A stretch of 64,000 nucleotides of DNA. Source: Lachnospiraceae bacterium UBA5895. Lineage in GTDB: Bacteria; Bacillota; Clostridia; Lachnospirales; Lachnospiraceae. The notes under the pieces are model-generated. The model was given only the letters and a program-made list of their open reading frames with translations, had not been told where the DNA came from and made no database searches. Where the stretch lies: NCBI GenBank assembly GCA_002431915.1, contig DJEP01000103.1:1-64000 (forward strand), written 5' to 3'. Of the stretch, positions 36,467-44,211 are shown one piece after another. Positions within the stretch are counted from its first letter, which is position 1, and each line of letters opens with the position of its first letter. Position numbers and translations under genes: made by a program.

Positions 36467-36589
36467 AAAATAAAAAAATTACCAGTATATGAGCAATGTG
36501 ATATAGAAAAGCTTTTGGATAAGTTTAGGGAAGTATATAAGGAATACAATGACGTACCAAACGAGTATCTCGATGATATATTTATATAA
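36467..36589 (+). pseudogene. Possible remnant reading frame in the island
   Basis: About 40 codons encode a plausible amphipathic segment (CDIEKLLDKFREVYKEYND) ending at TAA 36587-36589. The frame extends upstream only through the TGTACCACC repeats, where it looks artificial, and has no good start or ribosome binding site. It may be the 3' end of a deleted initiator or accessory gene. No family is recognised. Confidence 0.3.
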
Positions 36590-36639
36590 AAAGACAATCG
36601 GCAACCCAAGCCCCCTGCAAGGGCACCCATCCGAGCGCC

Positions 36640-36745
36640 AGTGAGGACGAGCGAAGCGAAGCCCCGTTAGGGGTGCTTTACCGCTAGGTAAAGTCTTAGG
36701 TGCAAGACCTAGTATTTTTAGGTCGGCAGGGGGATACTACATCAC
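36640..36745. other. Hairpin-rich segment, possible transfer origin (oriT-like)
   Basis: GAGCGAAGCGAAG is followed by GCCCCGTTAGGGGTGC, by CTTTACC GCTA GGTAAAG (perfect 7-bp stem), by GTCTT AGGTGC AAGAC, and by CTAGGT...ACCTAG pairing across it. It ends in GCAGGGGGATACTAC. Close-packed hairpins beside a short G-rich tract resemble oriT regions of mobilizable Firmicutes elements. No nic site can be recognised with certainty and no relaxase gene is present. Confidence 0.35.
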
Positions 36746-36748
36746 GAG

Positions 36749-36844
36749 ATGACAGAAAGGCGGAATTTTCTTGAGGTCTTCAGAACTGCATGGACACGTA
36801 AGCTCAAAAAAGAAAAATCTCATGACTACGGTATGGAACGATAA
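36749..36844 (+). CDS. Possible 31-residue peptide in the island
   Basis: A short frame starts ATG 36749 and ends TAA 36844, encoding a basic peptide (MTERRNFLEVFRTAWTRKLK and 11 more). There is no convincing ribosome binding site. GAGGTCTT inside it (36773-36780) pairs with AAGACCTC (36843-36850), so it may instead be part of an RNA or terminator structure with the adjoining CGGGGAAACCCCG hairpin. Confidence 0.25.
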   Translation: MTERRNFLEVFRTAWTRKLKKEKSHDYGMER

Positions 36845-36940
36845 GACCTCGGGGAAACCCCGAACCCCGCCCCGCGCAGGAAGAAAAACATGGAATCGAA
36901 ACAAACAAGCTAGTCCTTACTAGGGCAGTCGTAGCAGAAC

Positions 36941-36956
36941 CAACTATGCGCAAAAG
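36941..36956 (+). repeat. Right copy of the 16-bp direct repeat (putative attR core)
   Basis: CAACTATGCGCAAAAG is identical to 35615-35630. Directly after it, 13 sense codons in the XRE frame end in TAG at 36996-36998, overlapping the dtd stop on the opposite strand. Confidence 0.85.
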
Positions 36957-36994
36957 ACAAGTTTAACGAATAGTTCTAGCTTGCCTGGGCTGTT

Positions 36995-37444
36995 TTAGCA
37001 GATTTCCGCGGAATCGAGCAATATGGTAAAAGGACCGTCATTTAACAGAGACACTTTCATGTCAGCGCCAAAGATTCCTTTTTCCACCTTAGAAATGTCT
37101 TCACGGCATTTGCTGATAATGTATTCGTACAGTTCGTTTGCCATATCCGGCTTACCGGCATTGATGAAGGACGGACGGTTGCCTTTTCTGCAGTCTGCGT
37201 ATAATGTAAATTGTGATACCAGCAACAATTCGCCATCCACCGCGCGCAGATCTAAATTGGTTTTACCCTGGGCATCTTCAAAGATCCGCAGCCCTAAAAG
37301 CTTCTTAATCATTTTATTGGCAATCTCTCTGGTGTCTGTCTCAGCCACGCCGATCAGCACCAGGAAGCCTTTGCCGATACTTCCGGTTACCTCACCGTCT
37401 ACTTTAACTTCTGCATGTTGTACCCGTTGTATTACAAATCGCAT
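36995..37444 (-). CDS. dtd: D-aminoacyl-tRNA deacylase
   Basis: Dtd hydrolyses D-amino acids and glycine mis-attached to tRNA, protecting translation. The 149-residue protein matches the family length and shows [15 protein letters not shown] at the N-terminus. The conserved SQFTLYAD motif lies near residue 77 and [11 protein letters not shown] at the C-terminus, where the usual form is NxGPVT. It lies 4 bp downstream of the AI-2E-type permease gene, and the two are probably one transcript. Its 3' end faces the island. Confidence 0.95.
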   Translation of the reverse strand: MRFVIQRVQHAEVKVDGEVTGSIGKGFLVLIGVAETDTREIANKMIKKLLGLRIFEDAQGKTNLDLRAVDGELLLVSQFTLYADCRKGNRPSFINAGKPDMANELYEYIISKCREDISKVEKGIFGADMKVSLLNDGPFTILLDSAEIC

Positions 37445-37448
37445 TTGC

Positions 37449-38789
37449 CTACTTCTCTCCTGCGTCTTTTTCTTCTTGATTTATTTTATCCTCTTTCAAG
37501 TTTTCTTGATCTTTGATATTGTGATCCTTTTGCTGCCTGGAATCCAGCTGATGGAATCCATCCTCATCAATATTTTTAAGATAAGAATACTTTACCGTTT
37601 CTATCGGCAGATCCTTTTTCTGAAGGAATGTATTGACTACCGCCTTAATAGCTGCATAGATTACCGCAAAAATAGGCACACCGACGATCATGCCGATGAT
37701 TCCAAACAGTCCTCCGAATACCGTGATGGCAAATATTACCCAGAAACCGGTAAGCCCTGTGGAGTTGCCCAGGATCTTAGGTCCTAAGAAGTTACCATCA
37801 AACTGCTGTAATATCAGAATAAACAATACAAAGTATACGCAGTTCAACGGATGCATCGGATCTACCACCAGGATCAGAATCGCACTGGGAATAGCCCCCA
37901 GGTAAGGACCGAAGAACGGGATAATATTCGTCACTCCTACGATTACGCTGACCAGTGCAGCATACGGAGTCTGCAACAAGGTGGTTCCGATAAAGCACAG
38001 GCAGCCTATAATAATGGAGTCTACGATCTTGCCACCGATAAATCCGATAAAAGTACTGTGCGTAAAACGAAAACTTTTGATCAGGCGGTTAGCGGACTTT
38101 TGCTCAAAGAAAGCATAAGCCATTTTCTTCGCCTGTCCGGCAAATTTTTCCTTACTTGCCAGTACATAAATGGAAATGATGAATCCAATGATGAAGTCCC
38201 ACAGCCCTTTTATAATATTGATCACGCTTAAGGATACCGTCATAATCACCTGGCTGGTCTTGGACAGTACGGTATTATTTAACCAGTTCTCCAGTTCTAC
38301 GGAATATTTATCAATCAGTAAAGTGATCTGACTTCCCAATTCCGGATTATCATTCATGATTTTGCTGATCCATTTTGTAAAGTTGTTGATATAGGCATCG
38401 AAATTAGAAGCAATGTTCACAATACTGGGAACGATCTGGGAAAGCATCATGGCAACCAGACTGTAAATCAAAGCAATAAACAAAAATGCAGTGATCAGTA
38501 TGCCGATTCCGCGAACAATAGAATTTCGCTTTTTAGTTTCCTTTACCTTCAACTTCCGGCACAGAGGGAATAACATCTTCATCTCTATAAAATTCAGTAC
38601 CGGAGTCAGCAGATATGCAGTCACCAGTCCGAATACCACCGGCATCAGAATTCCGGTGATCGTATGGAAACCTGCCTTAATGCTGCTTCCATGGAATAAC
38701 AGATAATAAAAACAGATACTGGCTGCAATCGTCAGAAATGCGGTCAGCCCCCAACGAAAATACTTATTATTTCTTAAATCGTATTTCAT
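37449..38789 (-). CDS. AI-2E family transporter (UPF0118)
   Basis: The 446-residue membrane protein has about eight helices: two pairs at the N-terminus, a long amphipathic segment (about 120-190, [15 protein letters not shown]), then helices containing [30 protein letters not shown] and [20 protein letters not shown], all family hallmarks. Members include quorum-signal exporters and sodium/proton antiporters, so the substrate is open. A charged tail of about 50 residues rich in Lys, Asp and Glu follows. It is divergent from the TtcA-like gene, with 142 bp between. Confidence 0.9.
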   Translation of the reverse strand: MKYDLRNNKYFRWGLTAFLTIAASICFYYLLFHGSSIKAGFHTITGILMPVVFGLVTAYLLTPVLNFIEMKMLFPLCRKLKVKETKKRNSIVRGIGILITAFLFIALIYSLVAMMLSQIVPSIVNIASNFDAYINNFTKWISKIMNDNPELGSQITLLIDKYSVELENWLNNTVLSKTSQVIMTVSLSVINIIKGLWDFIIGFIISIYVLASKEKFAGQAKKMAYAFFEQKSANRLIKSFRFTHSTFIGFIGGKIVDSIIIGCLCFIGTTLLQTPYAALVSVIVGVTNIIPFFGPYLGAIPSAILILVVDPMHPLNCVYFVLFILILQQFDGNFLGPKILGNSTGLTGFWVIFAITVFGGLFGIIGMIVGVPIFAVIYAAIKAVVNTFLQKKDLPIETVKYSYLKNIDEDGFHQLDSRQQKDHNIKDQENLKEDKINQEEKDAGEK

Positions 38790-38874
38790 CCGCCCACACC
38801 TTTCTTAAATGAACTTATTACTTTTAATATACTATGATTTTTCCCTTACCACAAGAAGAAATCCATCCTTTCGG

Positions 38875-38903
38875 TTGAAAAAGAGTTCCGCTCAGTATAA
38901 AAT
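38875..38903 (+). promoter_or_regulatory. Promoter of the TtcA-like/recombinase unit
   Basis: -35 TTGAAA (38875-38880), a 17-bp spacer and -10 TAAAAT (38898-38903) lie 28 bp upstream of the chosen start codon. The promoter lying inside a longer open frame supports the shorter protein start. Confidence 0.6.
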
Positions 38904-38931
38904 AGAAACAGTAAAAAGGATGGATCGAACA

Positions 38932-39663
38932 ATGACATTGCAAAAAGTATTAAGCCGCGTCAGACAGGCTGTGGATGACTATCAAATGATTGAGGAAGGC
39001 GACCGGATTGCTGTGGGAATCTCCGGTGGCAAAGACAGCCTTACTCTCCTGCTGTCGTTACATGAATTAAGCAAATTTTACCCGAAACATTTTACGGTTA
39101 CTGCAGTAACTGTAGATCTGGGATTTCAGAATCTGAATCTGGATAAAATTCGTGCACTGTGCGCTTCCCGGGATATTCCATACATTGTGGTGGAGACTTC
39201 CATTGCCAAAATCGTATTTGAAGACCGCAAGGAGGACAATCCCTGTTCCCTGTGTGCCAAAATGCGTAAGGGTGCCCTGAACGATGCTATGAAAGAAGCC
39301 GGATGCAACAAGATCGCTTATGCGCATCACGAAGATGATGTGGTGGAGACTATGATGCTCTCCCTCTTCTACGAGGGACATCTGCATACCTTCTCACCGG
39401 TAACGCACCTGGATAAGACAGATCTGACAGTGATCCGTCCGTTAATCTATATGAGAGAGTCCGAAGTCATCGGCTTCGTACATAAATATCAGGTTCCCGT
39501 TGTGAAGAGTCCCTGTCCCGCCGACGGACATACCAAACGTGAATACATCAAGGAACTGCTCGGACAACTCAACAAAGAGAATCCCGGAATTAAGGACCGT
39601 ATCTTCACTGCGATTCAAAAAGGAAATATGGAAGGATGGATCGATTACTTTGGCAGTCATTAA
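38932..39663 (+). CDS. TtcA-like tRNA 2-thiocytidine synthetase (PP-loop ATPase)
   Basis: PP-loop enzymes of the TtcA group adenylate a tRNA base and insert sulfur with the help of an iron-sulfur cluster. The ATP-binding SGGKDS lies near residue 30. Cysteines in PCSLCAKMRKG and the later SPCPADGHTKR supply the expected cluster ligands, and AHHEDDVVETMML is the second PP-loop motif. At 243 residues it is a compact form. An in-frame ATG at 38920 and a longer open frame to 38809 exist, but those would cover the promoter. The target base in this organism is inferred from E. coli TtcA. Confidence 0.88.
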   Translation: MTLQKVLSRVRQAVDDYQMIEEGDRIAVGISGGKDSLTLLLSLHELSKFYPKHFTVTAVTVDLGFQNLNLDKIRALCASRDIPYIVVETSIAKIVFEDRKEDNPCSLCAKMRKGALNDAMKEAGCNKIAYAHHEDDVVETMMLSLFYEGHLHTFSPVTHLDKTDLTVIRPLIYMRESEVIGFVHKYQVPVVKSPCPADGHTKREYIKELLGQLNKENPGIKDRIFTAIQKGNMEGWIDYFGSH

Positions 39664-40738
39664 AGAAGAAAATTATCACAATGAACAAAATAAAAACAAT
39701 ATTTTAAAGTTGCGTAAAGTGCTGGATACTCTTCCACCGTTCTGCAGAGATTTCTTCCGTGGCATCGAACCCTATACTTCCACCAGGACCCGGCTTGCCT
39801 ATGCTTATGATATCCGGCTGTTTTTCGAGTTCCTCCATGAAAACAACAGTTATTGCAGTAAAATGGAAATTACCGAATTGCCGCTGTCTGTTTTAGATAT
39901 GGTACAGAGAACGGATATTGAAGAATATCTGGACTATATGAGCCTGTATCAGAAAGATGGTAAAAACATCACCAACGAGGAACGTGGAAAGGCAAGAAAG
40001 CTTGCCGCTCTGAGAAGTTTCTATAACTACTACTTTCAGAGTGAACGCATTGAAAAAAACACTGCGGCACTGGTTCCCCTGCCGAAACGCCATGAAAAAG
40101 AGATTATACGGCTGGAGCCCAACGAGGTGGCAATTCTGCTGGATCAGGTGGAGGATGGCACTAAACTGACCAAAAAGGAACTGGAATATCATAAAAAAAC
40201 AAAGCTCCGTGACGTAGCTCTCCTGACACTTTTGCTTGGAACCGGTATTCGTGTGTCGGAATGTGTGGGATTAGATATTGACGATGTAGATTTTGATACC
40301 GGTGGCATTAAAATCCGCAGAAAAGGTGGTTATGAGGCAATTGTCTACTTCGGCGAGGAAGTGGAAACAGCATTATTGGATTATCTGGAGCAGCGGGAAC
40401 ACATGATTCCGGCAGAGGGACATGAAAAGGCATTATTTTTATCCCTGCAGAACCGCCGTATGGCAGTCCGCTCCGTAGAAAACCTGGTAAAAAAATACGC
40501 TTCCCGGGTTACTACCCTGAAGAAAATAACGCCCCATAAACTTCGCAGTACTTACGGCACCGAACTCTATAAAGAGACTGGAGATATCTATCTCGTAGCG
40601 GATGTTCTGGGACATAAGGATGTCAACACCACCCGTAAACACTATGCAGCGTTGGAAGAACAGCGGCGTAAGCAGGCAGCCAATGCCTTTCATCTGCGGG
40701 AACACAGCAACCGCCATTACGATCAGCCGGACAACTGA
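39650..40738 (+). CDS. Tyrosine recombinase/integrase (XerC-like)
   Basis: This site-specific recombinase is of the phage-integrase family, perhaps for chromosome dimer resolution. The N-terminal SAM-like DNA-binding domain (about residues 20-130) precedes the catalytic domain with all active residues visible: Arg in GTGIRVSECVGLD, Lys in IRRKGGYE, His-x-x-Arg in PHKLRSTYG, His in LGHKDVNTT and the nucleophile in RKHYAALE. No ATG is available near the expected start; a TTG at 39650, overlapping the TtcA-like gene by 14 bp, is the most likely one. It is a core-type gene next to lexA rather than part of the island, though it could act on it. Confidence 0.88.
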   Translation: MAVIKEENYHNEQNKNNILKLRKVLDTLPPFCRDFFRGIEPYTSTRTRLAYAYDIRLFFEFLHENNSYCSKMEITELPLSVLDMVQRTDIEEYLDYMSLYQKDGKNITNEERGKARKLAALRSFYNYYFQSERIEKNTAALVPLPKRHEKEIIRLEPNEVAILLDQVEDGTKLTKKELEYHKKTKLRDVALLTLLLGTGIRVSECVGLDIDDVDFDTGGIKIRRKGGYEAIVYFGEEVETALLDYLEQREHMIPAEGHEKALFLSLQNRRMAVRSVENLVKKYASRVTTLKKITPHKLRSTYGTELYKETGDIYLVADVLGHKDVNTTRKHYAALEEQRRKQAANAFHLREHSNRHYDQPDN

Positions 40739-40742
40739 CTTA

Positions 40743-41138
40743 TCACTTCACAAAGTCATAGGAATAATAAGGTACGATCAGGGCCTGTCCGGCTCTGATC
40801 GAGTCCTCTTCCGCAAGATGGTTGATGCTCTGTACTTCTTCGATATATTCCGTCTTATCCTTATACTTTTCATAATCTATATACTCATCTGACAAATCCC
40901 ATAAGGTCTCACCGTAAGCAACGGTCACCTGAGTATAATATTTAAACTTTAACTGATCTTCCCCGGAACTTGCCAGAGAACGGATTCCCTGATAGGACAC
41001 CACACAGAAAACGATCACACAGATCGTAGCGATCATGGTAAAGATCCTCCGACGGGTCTGCTGTTTTCTTCTTAACTGTCTCCTATATGATCTTAACTCT
41101 CTGTCAGTCATTCGGTATATGCTCTTCTGTACTCTCAT
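40743..41138 (-). CDS. yneA: YneA-like SOS cell-division inhibitor (LysM protein)
   Basis: The 131-residue protein has a basic cytoplasmic N-terminus (RRQLRRKQQTRRR), one transmembrane helix (about residues 36-55) and a C-terminal LysM domain (VAYGETLWDLSDEY to ALIVPYY) outside the cell. This is the architecture of YneA, which blocks septation during the SOS response in Bacillus and is encoded divergently from lexA, as here. A start at 41174 would run into a LexA box. The ATG at 41138 follows GAGAGG and is preferred. Three LexA boxes lie in its promoter and leader. Confidence 0.85.
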   Translation of the reverse strand: MRVQKSIYRMTDRELRSYRRQLRRKQQTRRRIFTMIATICVIVFCVVSYQGIRSLASSGEDQLKFKYYTQVTVAYGETLWDLSDEYIDYEKYKDKTEYIEEVQSINHLAEEDSIRAGQALIVPYYSYDFVK

Positions 41139-41191
41139 AACACACCTCTCACAAGAATATCTGTTCGGGAACATTTGTTCTTTCTGCTTGT

Positions 41192-41220
41192 ATTATATCG
41201 AACATGTATTCTGATGTCAA
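41192..41220 (-). promoter_or_regulatory. Consensus promoter of the yneA-like gene
   Basis: On the minus strand TTGACA (41220-41215), a 17-bp spacer and TATAAT (41197-41192) give a perfect consensus promoter. The LexA box at 41200-41211 sits within the spacer, ideal for tight repression and strong induction. Confidence 0.9.
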
Positions 41221-41253
41221 GCCAAAAATCGAACATATTTTTGGAATATATGT

Positions 41254-41282
41254 TTGCTTTTTACTTTTTGCTATGCTATAAT
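41254..41282 (+). promoter_or_regulatory. Promoter of lexA
   Basis: -35 TTGCTT (41254-41259), a 17-bp spacer and an extended -10, TGC TATAAT (41277-41282), stand 66 bp upstream of the lexA start. A LexA-box variant (41244-41255) overlaps the -35 and another (41301-41312) lies in the leader. Confidence 0.8.
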
Positions 41283-41348
41283 CGTTATATAAATCAGTAA
41301 GAACAAGTGTTTCACCTTTATATATTACTTTAATTACGGAGGTCATTT

Positions 41349-41966
41349 ATGGGCTATGGAAAGATCACTGCCAAGCAGCAGGAAATATTAGATTATATCA
41401 AGGATGAGATTTTGAAGAGAGGCTATCCCCCCACAGTCCGTGAGATCTGTGAGACGGTGAACTTAAAGTCCACCTCTTCCGTGCATTCCCATCTGGAGAC
41501 TCTGGAGAAGAATGGCTATATCCGCAGAGACCCGACCAAGCCCCGTGCCATTGAGATCTGCGATGACAGCTTCCAAATGGTGCGTACCGAGATGGTAAGT
41601 CTCCCTGTCATCGGCAATGTGGCTGCCGGACAGCCCATTTTGGCTGAGGAGAATATTCAGGACTACTTCCCCGTTCCTGCAGATGTAGTACCCAAGGGAG
41701 AATCCTTCATCTTGAACGTCCGCGGAGAATCTATGATCAATGCCGGTATCTTCAATGGTGATCGTGTCTTTGTTCATGCTCAGAACACAGCGCACAACGG
41801 AGAGATCGTGGTAGCTCTGATTGATGATTCTGCTACGGTCAAGACCTTCTACAAGGAGAAGGGACATATCCGCCTCCAGCCGGAGAATGACACCATGGAT
41901 CCCATCATCGTAGATGACTGCCAGATTCTCGGCACCGTGTTTGGTGTATTCCGCTTCTACCGGTAA
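41349..41966 (+). CDS. lexA: LexA repressor
   Basis: LexA represses DNA-damage genes and cleaves itself when RecA is activated. The 205-residue protein has the winged helix-turn-helix (residues 1-70, [24 protein letters not shown]). The cleavage site Ala93-Gly94 lies in NVAAGQPIL. The Ser128-Lys165 catalytic pair is in RGESMINAG and [15 protein letters not shown] ribosome binding site precedes the ATG. It is divergent from the yneA-like gene and followed by a terminator. Confidence 0.98.
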   Translation: MGYGKITAKQQEILDYIKDEILKRGYPPTVREICETVNLKSTSSVHSHLETLEKNGYIRRDPTKPRAIEICDDSFQMVRTEMVSLPVIGNVAAGQPILAEENIQDYFPVPADVVPKGESFILNVRGESMINAGIFNGDRVFVHAQNTAHNGEIVVALIDDSATVKTFYKEKGHIRLQPENDTMDPIIVDDCQILGTVFGVFRFYR

Positions 41967-41983
41967 TTTTATTTGCATTACAA

Positions 41984-42020
41984 AAGCCCTCTGCAGCTAA
42001 TACCGTAGGGGGCTTCTTTT
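41984..42020 (+). terminator. Intrinsic terminator after lexA
   Basis: A stem of AAGCCCTCTGC with GTAGGGGGCTT (imperfect) is followed by CTTTT, 17 bp after the lexA stop. The next gene converges from the other side. Confidence 0.75.
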
Positions 42021-42040
42021 GGGTTTCCGAATAAAATTTT

Positions 42041-42667
42041 CTAGTCTTCCGAGAATCTGACCTTCATATAAGAAATGATCTCATCCACGCATCTCTCATA
42101 TCCCAGCTTGGAGCTGTCCAGACACAGGTCATAGTTCCTAGCATCTGTCCATTCCCGTCCGGTATGATACTTATAGTACTCCGCACGGTGCTTATCCGTC
42201 TTATTGATGAAACGTTCCAGTTCCTTCGGGCTCATGCTGTGTTTCTTCGCTGCACCTTCCAGACAATATTCCTTCGGCGCATGAATAAATACGCTGAGAA
42301 CATTAGGGTAATCCTTCAGGACATAATCCGCACAACGTCCGATAATGACGCAGGATTCCTCCTTTGCCAGATCACGGATAATCTTTGCCTGATAGTTAAA
42401 CAGATTGTCTGTAGAGGTGAAATCATCGCTTTCCGGAGGAATCAGTTCTCCATGATACTCTTTTTTCGCAATGTGAAATAATTTTGTGCTTTTCACTTTC
42501 TCATCCGCATTCACGAACAGAGCCTCATTAATTCCGCTGTCGTCACTGGCAAGCTTCATCAGCTCCTTGTCATAATAATGAACATTCAGCTTCTCAGCCA
42601 GCATCTCTCCGATGGTTCTTCCGCCGCTTCCATACTGTCTTGCAATGGTAATGACTACATTATTCAT
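42041..42667 (-). CDS. Cytidylate kinase-like protein (first of two paralogues)
   Basis: This P-loop protein has the AAA_26/cytidylate-kinase-like fold: ITIARQYGSGGRTIGEMLAEKL (nucleotide-binding loop, about residues 6-27), YYDKELM, then VIIGRCADYVL near residue 95 and a C-terminal helix pair. It is 208 residues long and not the true Cmk; the substrate of this family is unknown, and several members are annotated only as kinase-like. An in-frame ATG at 42679 is possible, but the family begins MNNVVITIA. A clear paralogue lies at 52477-53121 in this window. Confidence 0.82.
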   Translation of the reverse strand: MNNVVITIARQYGSGGRTIGEMLAEKLNVHYYDKELMKLASDDSGINEALFVNADEKVKSTKLFHIAKKEYHGELIPPESDDFTSTDNLFNYQAKIIRDLAKEESCVIIGRCADYVLKDYPNVLSVFIHAPKEYCLEGAAKKHSMSPKELERFINKTDKHRAEYYKYHTGREWTDARNYDLCLDSSKLGYERCVDEIISYMKVRFSED

Positions 42668-42726
42668 CCCGATCACCATACCTTTCTGTCTCTGCTGCTT
42701 CCACCTGCAGCGACTTATCTTATGGG

Positions 42727-43437
42727 TTATTCACCCAGATATGCTTTCTTAATGGAATCATTATTCAGAAGGTCATTTGCCTTACCTTCCAGAACAATCT
42801 TACCGGTCTCTAATACATAAGCTCTGTCAGCGATGGACAATGCCTTCTTCGCATTCTGCTCTACTAACAGAACCGTAGTACCGCTCTTGCTTACCTCCTG
42901 AATAATATCAAAGATCTCATTTACAAAGATCGGAGATAATCCCATGGACGGCTCATCCATTAAGATGATTTTAGGATGAGACATCAGGGCTCTACCCATT
43001 GCCAACATCTGCTGTTCACCGCCGCTTAAAGTTCCTGCCATCTGGTTCTGACGTTCCTTCAAACGGGGAAAACGCTCAAATACGGTCTGTAATGTCTGTG
43101 CAATCTCGTCTTTATCTTTTCTGGTATAAGCACCCATCATCAAATTCTGTAATACGGAAAGCTGTGCAAAAACACGTCTTCCCTCCGGTACATGTGCCAT
43201 ACCCATAGATACGATCTTATGTCCTGGAATCTTGACCAGATCCTGACCTTCAAAAGTAATGGAACCCTCCTTCGGTGTCAGCAGTCCGGATACAGTGTGC
43301 AGGATCGTTGTCTTACCGGCGCCGTTGGCTCCGATCAGTGCAATGACCTCTCCCTCGTCTACGTGAAAGGACACACCTTTTATGGCCTGTATCATACCGT
43401 AGTATACTTTAATATCATTTACTTCTAACATTGCCAT
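42727..43437 (-). CDS. livF: Branched-chain amino acid ABC transporter ATP-binding protein LivF
   Basis: LivF is one of the two ATPases powering uptake of leucine, isoleucine and valine. Walker A GANGAGKTT lies near residue 35, the signature LSGGEQQMLAMGRALM near 134 and Walker B IILMDEPSMGLSP near 154, followed by the LivF-typical VLLVEQNAKKAL. It is 236 residues from the ATG at 43437, which stands 9 nt from AGGAGG; ATGs at 43443 and 43431 fit the spacing less well. It is the last gene of the livJHMGF cluster. Confidence 0.95.
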   Translation of the reverse strand: MAMLEVNDIKVYYGMIQAIKGVSFHVDEGEVIALIGANGAGKTTILHTVSGLLTPKEGSITFEGQDLVKIPGHKIVSMGMAHVPEGRRVFAQLSVLQNLMMGAYTRKDKDEIAQTLQTVFERFPRLKERQNQMAGTLSGGEQQMLAMGRALMSHPKIILMDEPSMGLSPIFVNEIFDIIQEVSKSGTTVLLVEQNAKKALSIADRAYVLETGKIVLEGKANDLLNNDSIKKAYLGE

Positions 43438-43450
43438 AGCCATTGTCCTC

Positions 43451-44209
43451 CTATTCACCCAGATAAGCCTTGATGACTTCCGGATTGTTCAGCACATCAC
43501 TGGTCTTGCCCTGGCACAGAACACGACCGAAGTTCAAGACCGTAAGTTCTTCACAGATTCCGCCTACCAGCTTCATATCATGCTCAATCAGAAGGATCGT
43601 CATACCAAAATGTTTTCTGACAAAACGGATGGTATCCATCAGTTCCAGCGTCTCATTTGGGTTCATGCCTGCAGCAGGCTCATCTAACAGAAGAAGCTTC
43701 GGTTTGGTAGCCAGTGCTCTGGCAATCTCCAGCTTTCTCTGCTTGCCATAGGGAAGATTATCTGCCAGTGTATCCGCTTCCTCTTCCAATCCAAATACCT
43801 TCAGAAGCTCCATGGCTTCCTCCGTCATCTGCTTTTCTACTTTATAATATTTCGGCAAACGTAAAATTCCGGTAATGGTGCTGTACCCCATATGGTTATG
43901 CAACCCTACTTTTACGTTATCGATTACGGAAAGATCCTTGAACAATCGGATATTCTGGAAGGTTCTTGCAATACCTGCCTGATTGATGTCGATGGTCTTT
44001 TTGCCGGTGACATCCTTGCCATCCAGGGTAATAATCCCCTCTGTCGGCTTATATACGCCGGTCAGCAGATTAAATACGGTAGTTTTACCGGCACCGTTGG
44101 GACCGATCAGTCCGTACAGAGCACCTTTTTCAATACTGATATTAAAATCATCTACTGCACGAAGTCCGCCAAAAGAAATGCCTAAATTTTTCGTCTCTAA
44201 TAATGCCAT
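43451..44209 (-). CDS. livG: Branched-chain amino acid ABC transporter ATP-binding protein LivG
   Basis: LivG is the second ATPase of the transporter. It has 252 residues with ISFGGLRAVDDFNI at the start, Walker A GPNGAGKTT near residue 37 and the LivG-type insertion IARTFQNIRLFKDLSV. The signature is LPYGKQRKLEIARAL, and Walker B is LLLLDEPAAGMNP. The final VIKAYLGE is typical of LivG. It is 2 bp downstream of livM. Confidence 0.96.
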   Translation of the reverse strand: MALLETKNLGISFGGLRAVDDFNISIEKGALYGLIGPNGAGKTTVFNLLTGVYKPTEGIITLDGKDVTGKKTIDINQAGIARTFQNIRLFKDLSVIDNVKVGLHNHMGYSTITGILRLPKYYKVEKQMTEEAMELLKVFGLEEEADTLADNLPYGKQRKLEIARALATKPKLLLLDEPAAGMNPNETLELMDTIRFVRKHFGMTILLIEHDMKLVGGICEELTVLNFGRVLCQGKTSDVLNNPEVIKAYLGE

Positions 44210-44211
44210 GA

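Larger units (their letters stand above)
35615..36956. mobile_element. 1.3-kb gene-poor island bounded by 16-bp direct repeats
   Basis: Both ends carry the identical 16-mer CAACTATGCGCAAAAG (35615-35630 and 36941-36956). The left copy is inside the XRE gene and the right copy is 40 bp from the dtd stop. Between them are no recombinase and no convincing large gene. In order there are: a structured region ending in a terminator, iteron-like 22-bp repeats, TGTACCACC repeats, a short AT-rich reading frame, and GC-rich hairpins with a GAGCGAAGCGAAG tract of the kind seen near plasmid transfer origins. The repeats look like attachment-site cores of a tyrosine-recombinase element. I read it as a non-autonomous or decayed mobilizable element. 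No known family is recognised. Confidence 0.6.
41155..41312. promoter_or_regulatory. Cluster of LexA (SOS) boxes between yneA and lexA
   Basis: The Firmicutes box GAAC-N4-GTTC is matched exactly by GAACATTTGTTC (41169-41180). Near-matches are GAATATCTGTTC (41155), GAACATGTATTC (41200), GAACATATTTTT (41231), GAATATATGTTT (41244) and GAACAAGTGTTT (41301). They overlap both divergent promoters, so LexA probably represses yneA and itself. Confidence 0.88.

Noticed and set aside
35615..36956. Group II intron or IS element as explanation of the island
   Set aside because: No reverse transcriptase or transposase, no recognisable domain V, and no terminal inverted repeats. A 16-bp direct repeat is too long for most IS target duplications.
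42680..42726. Terminator after livF
   Set aside because: Only a 5-bp GCTGC/GCAGC stem without a T-run; too weak to call.
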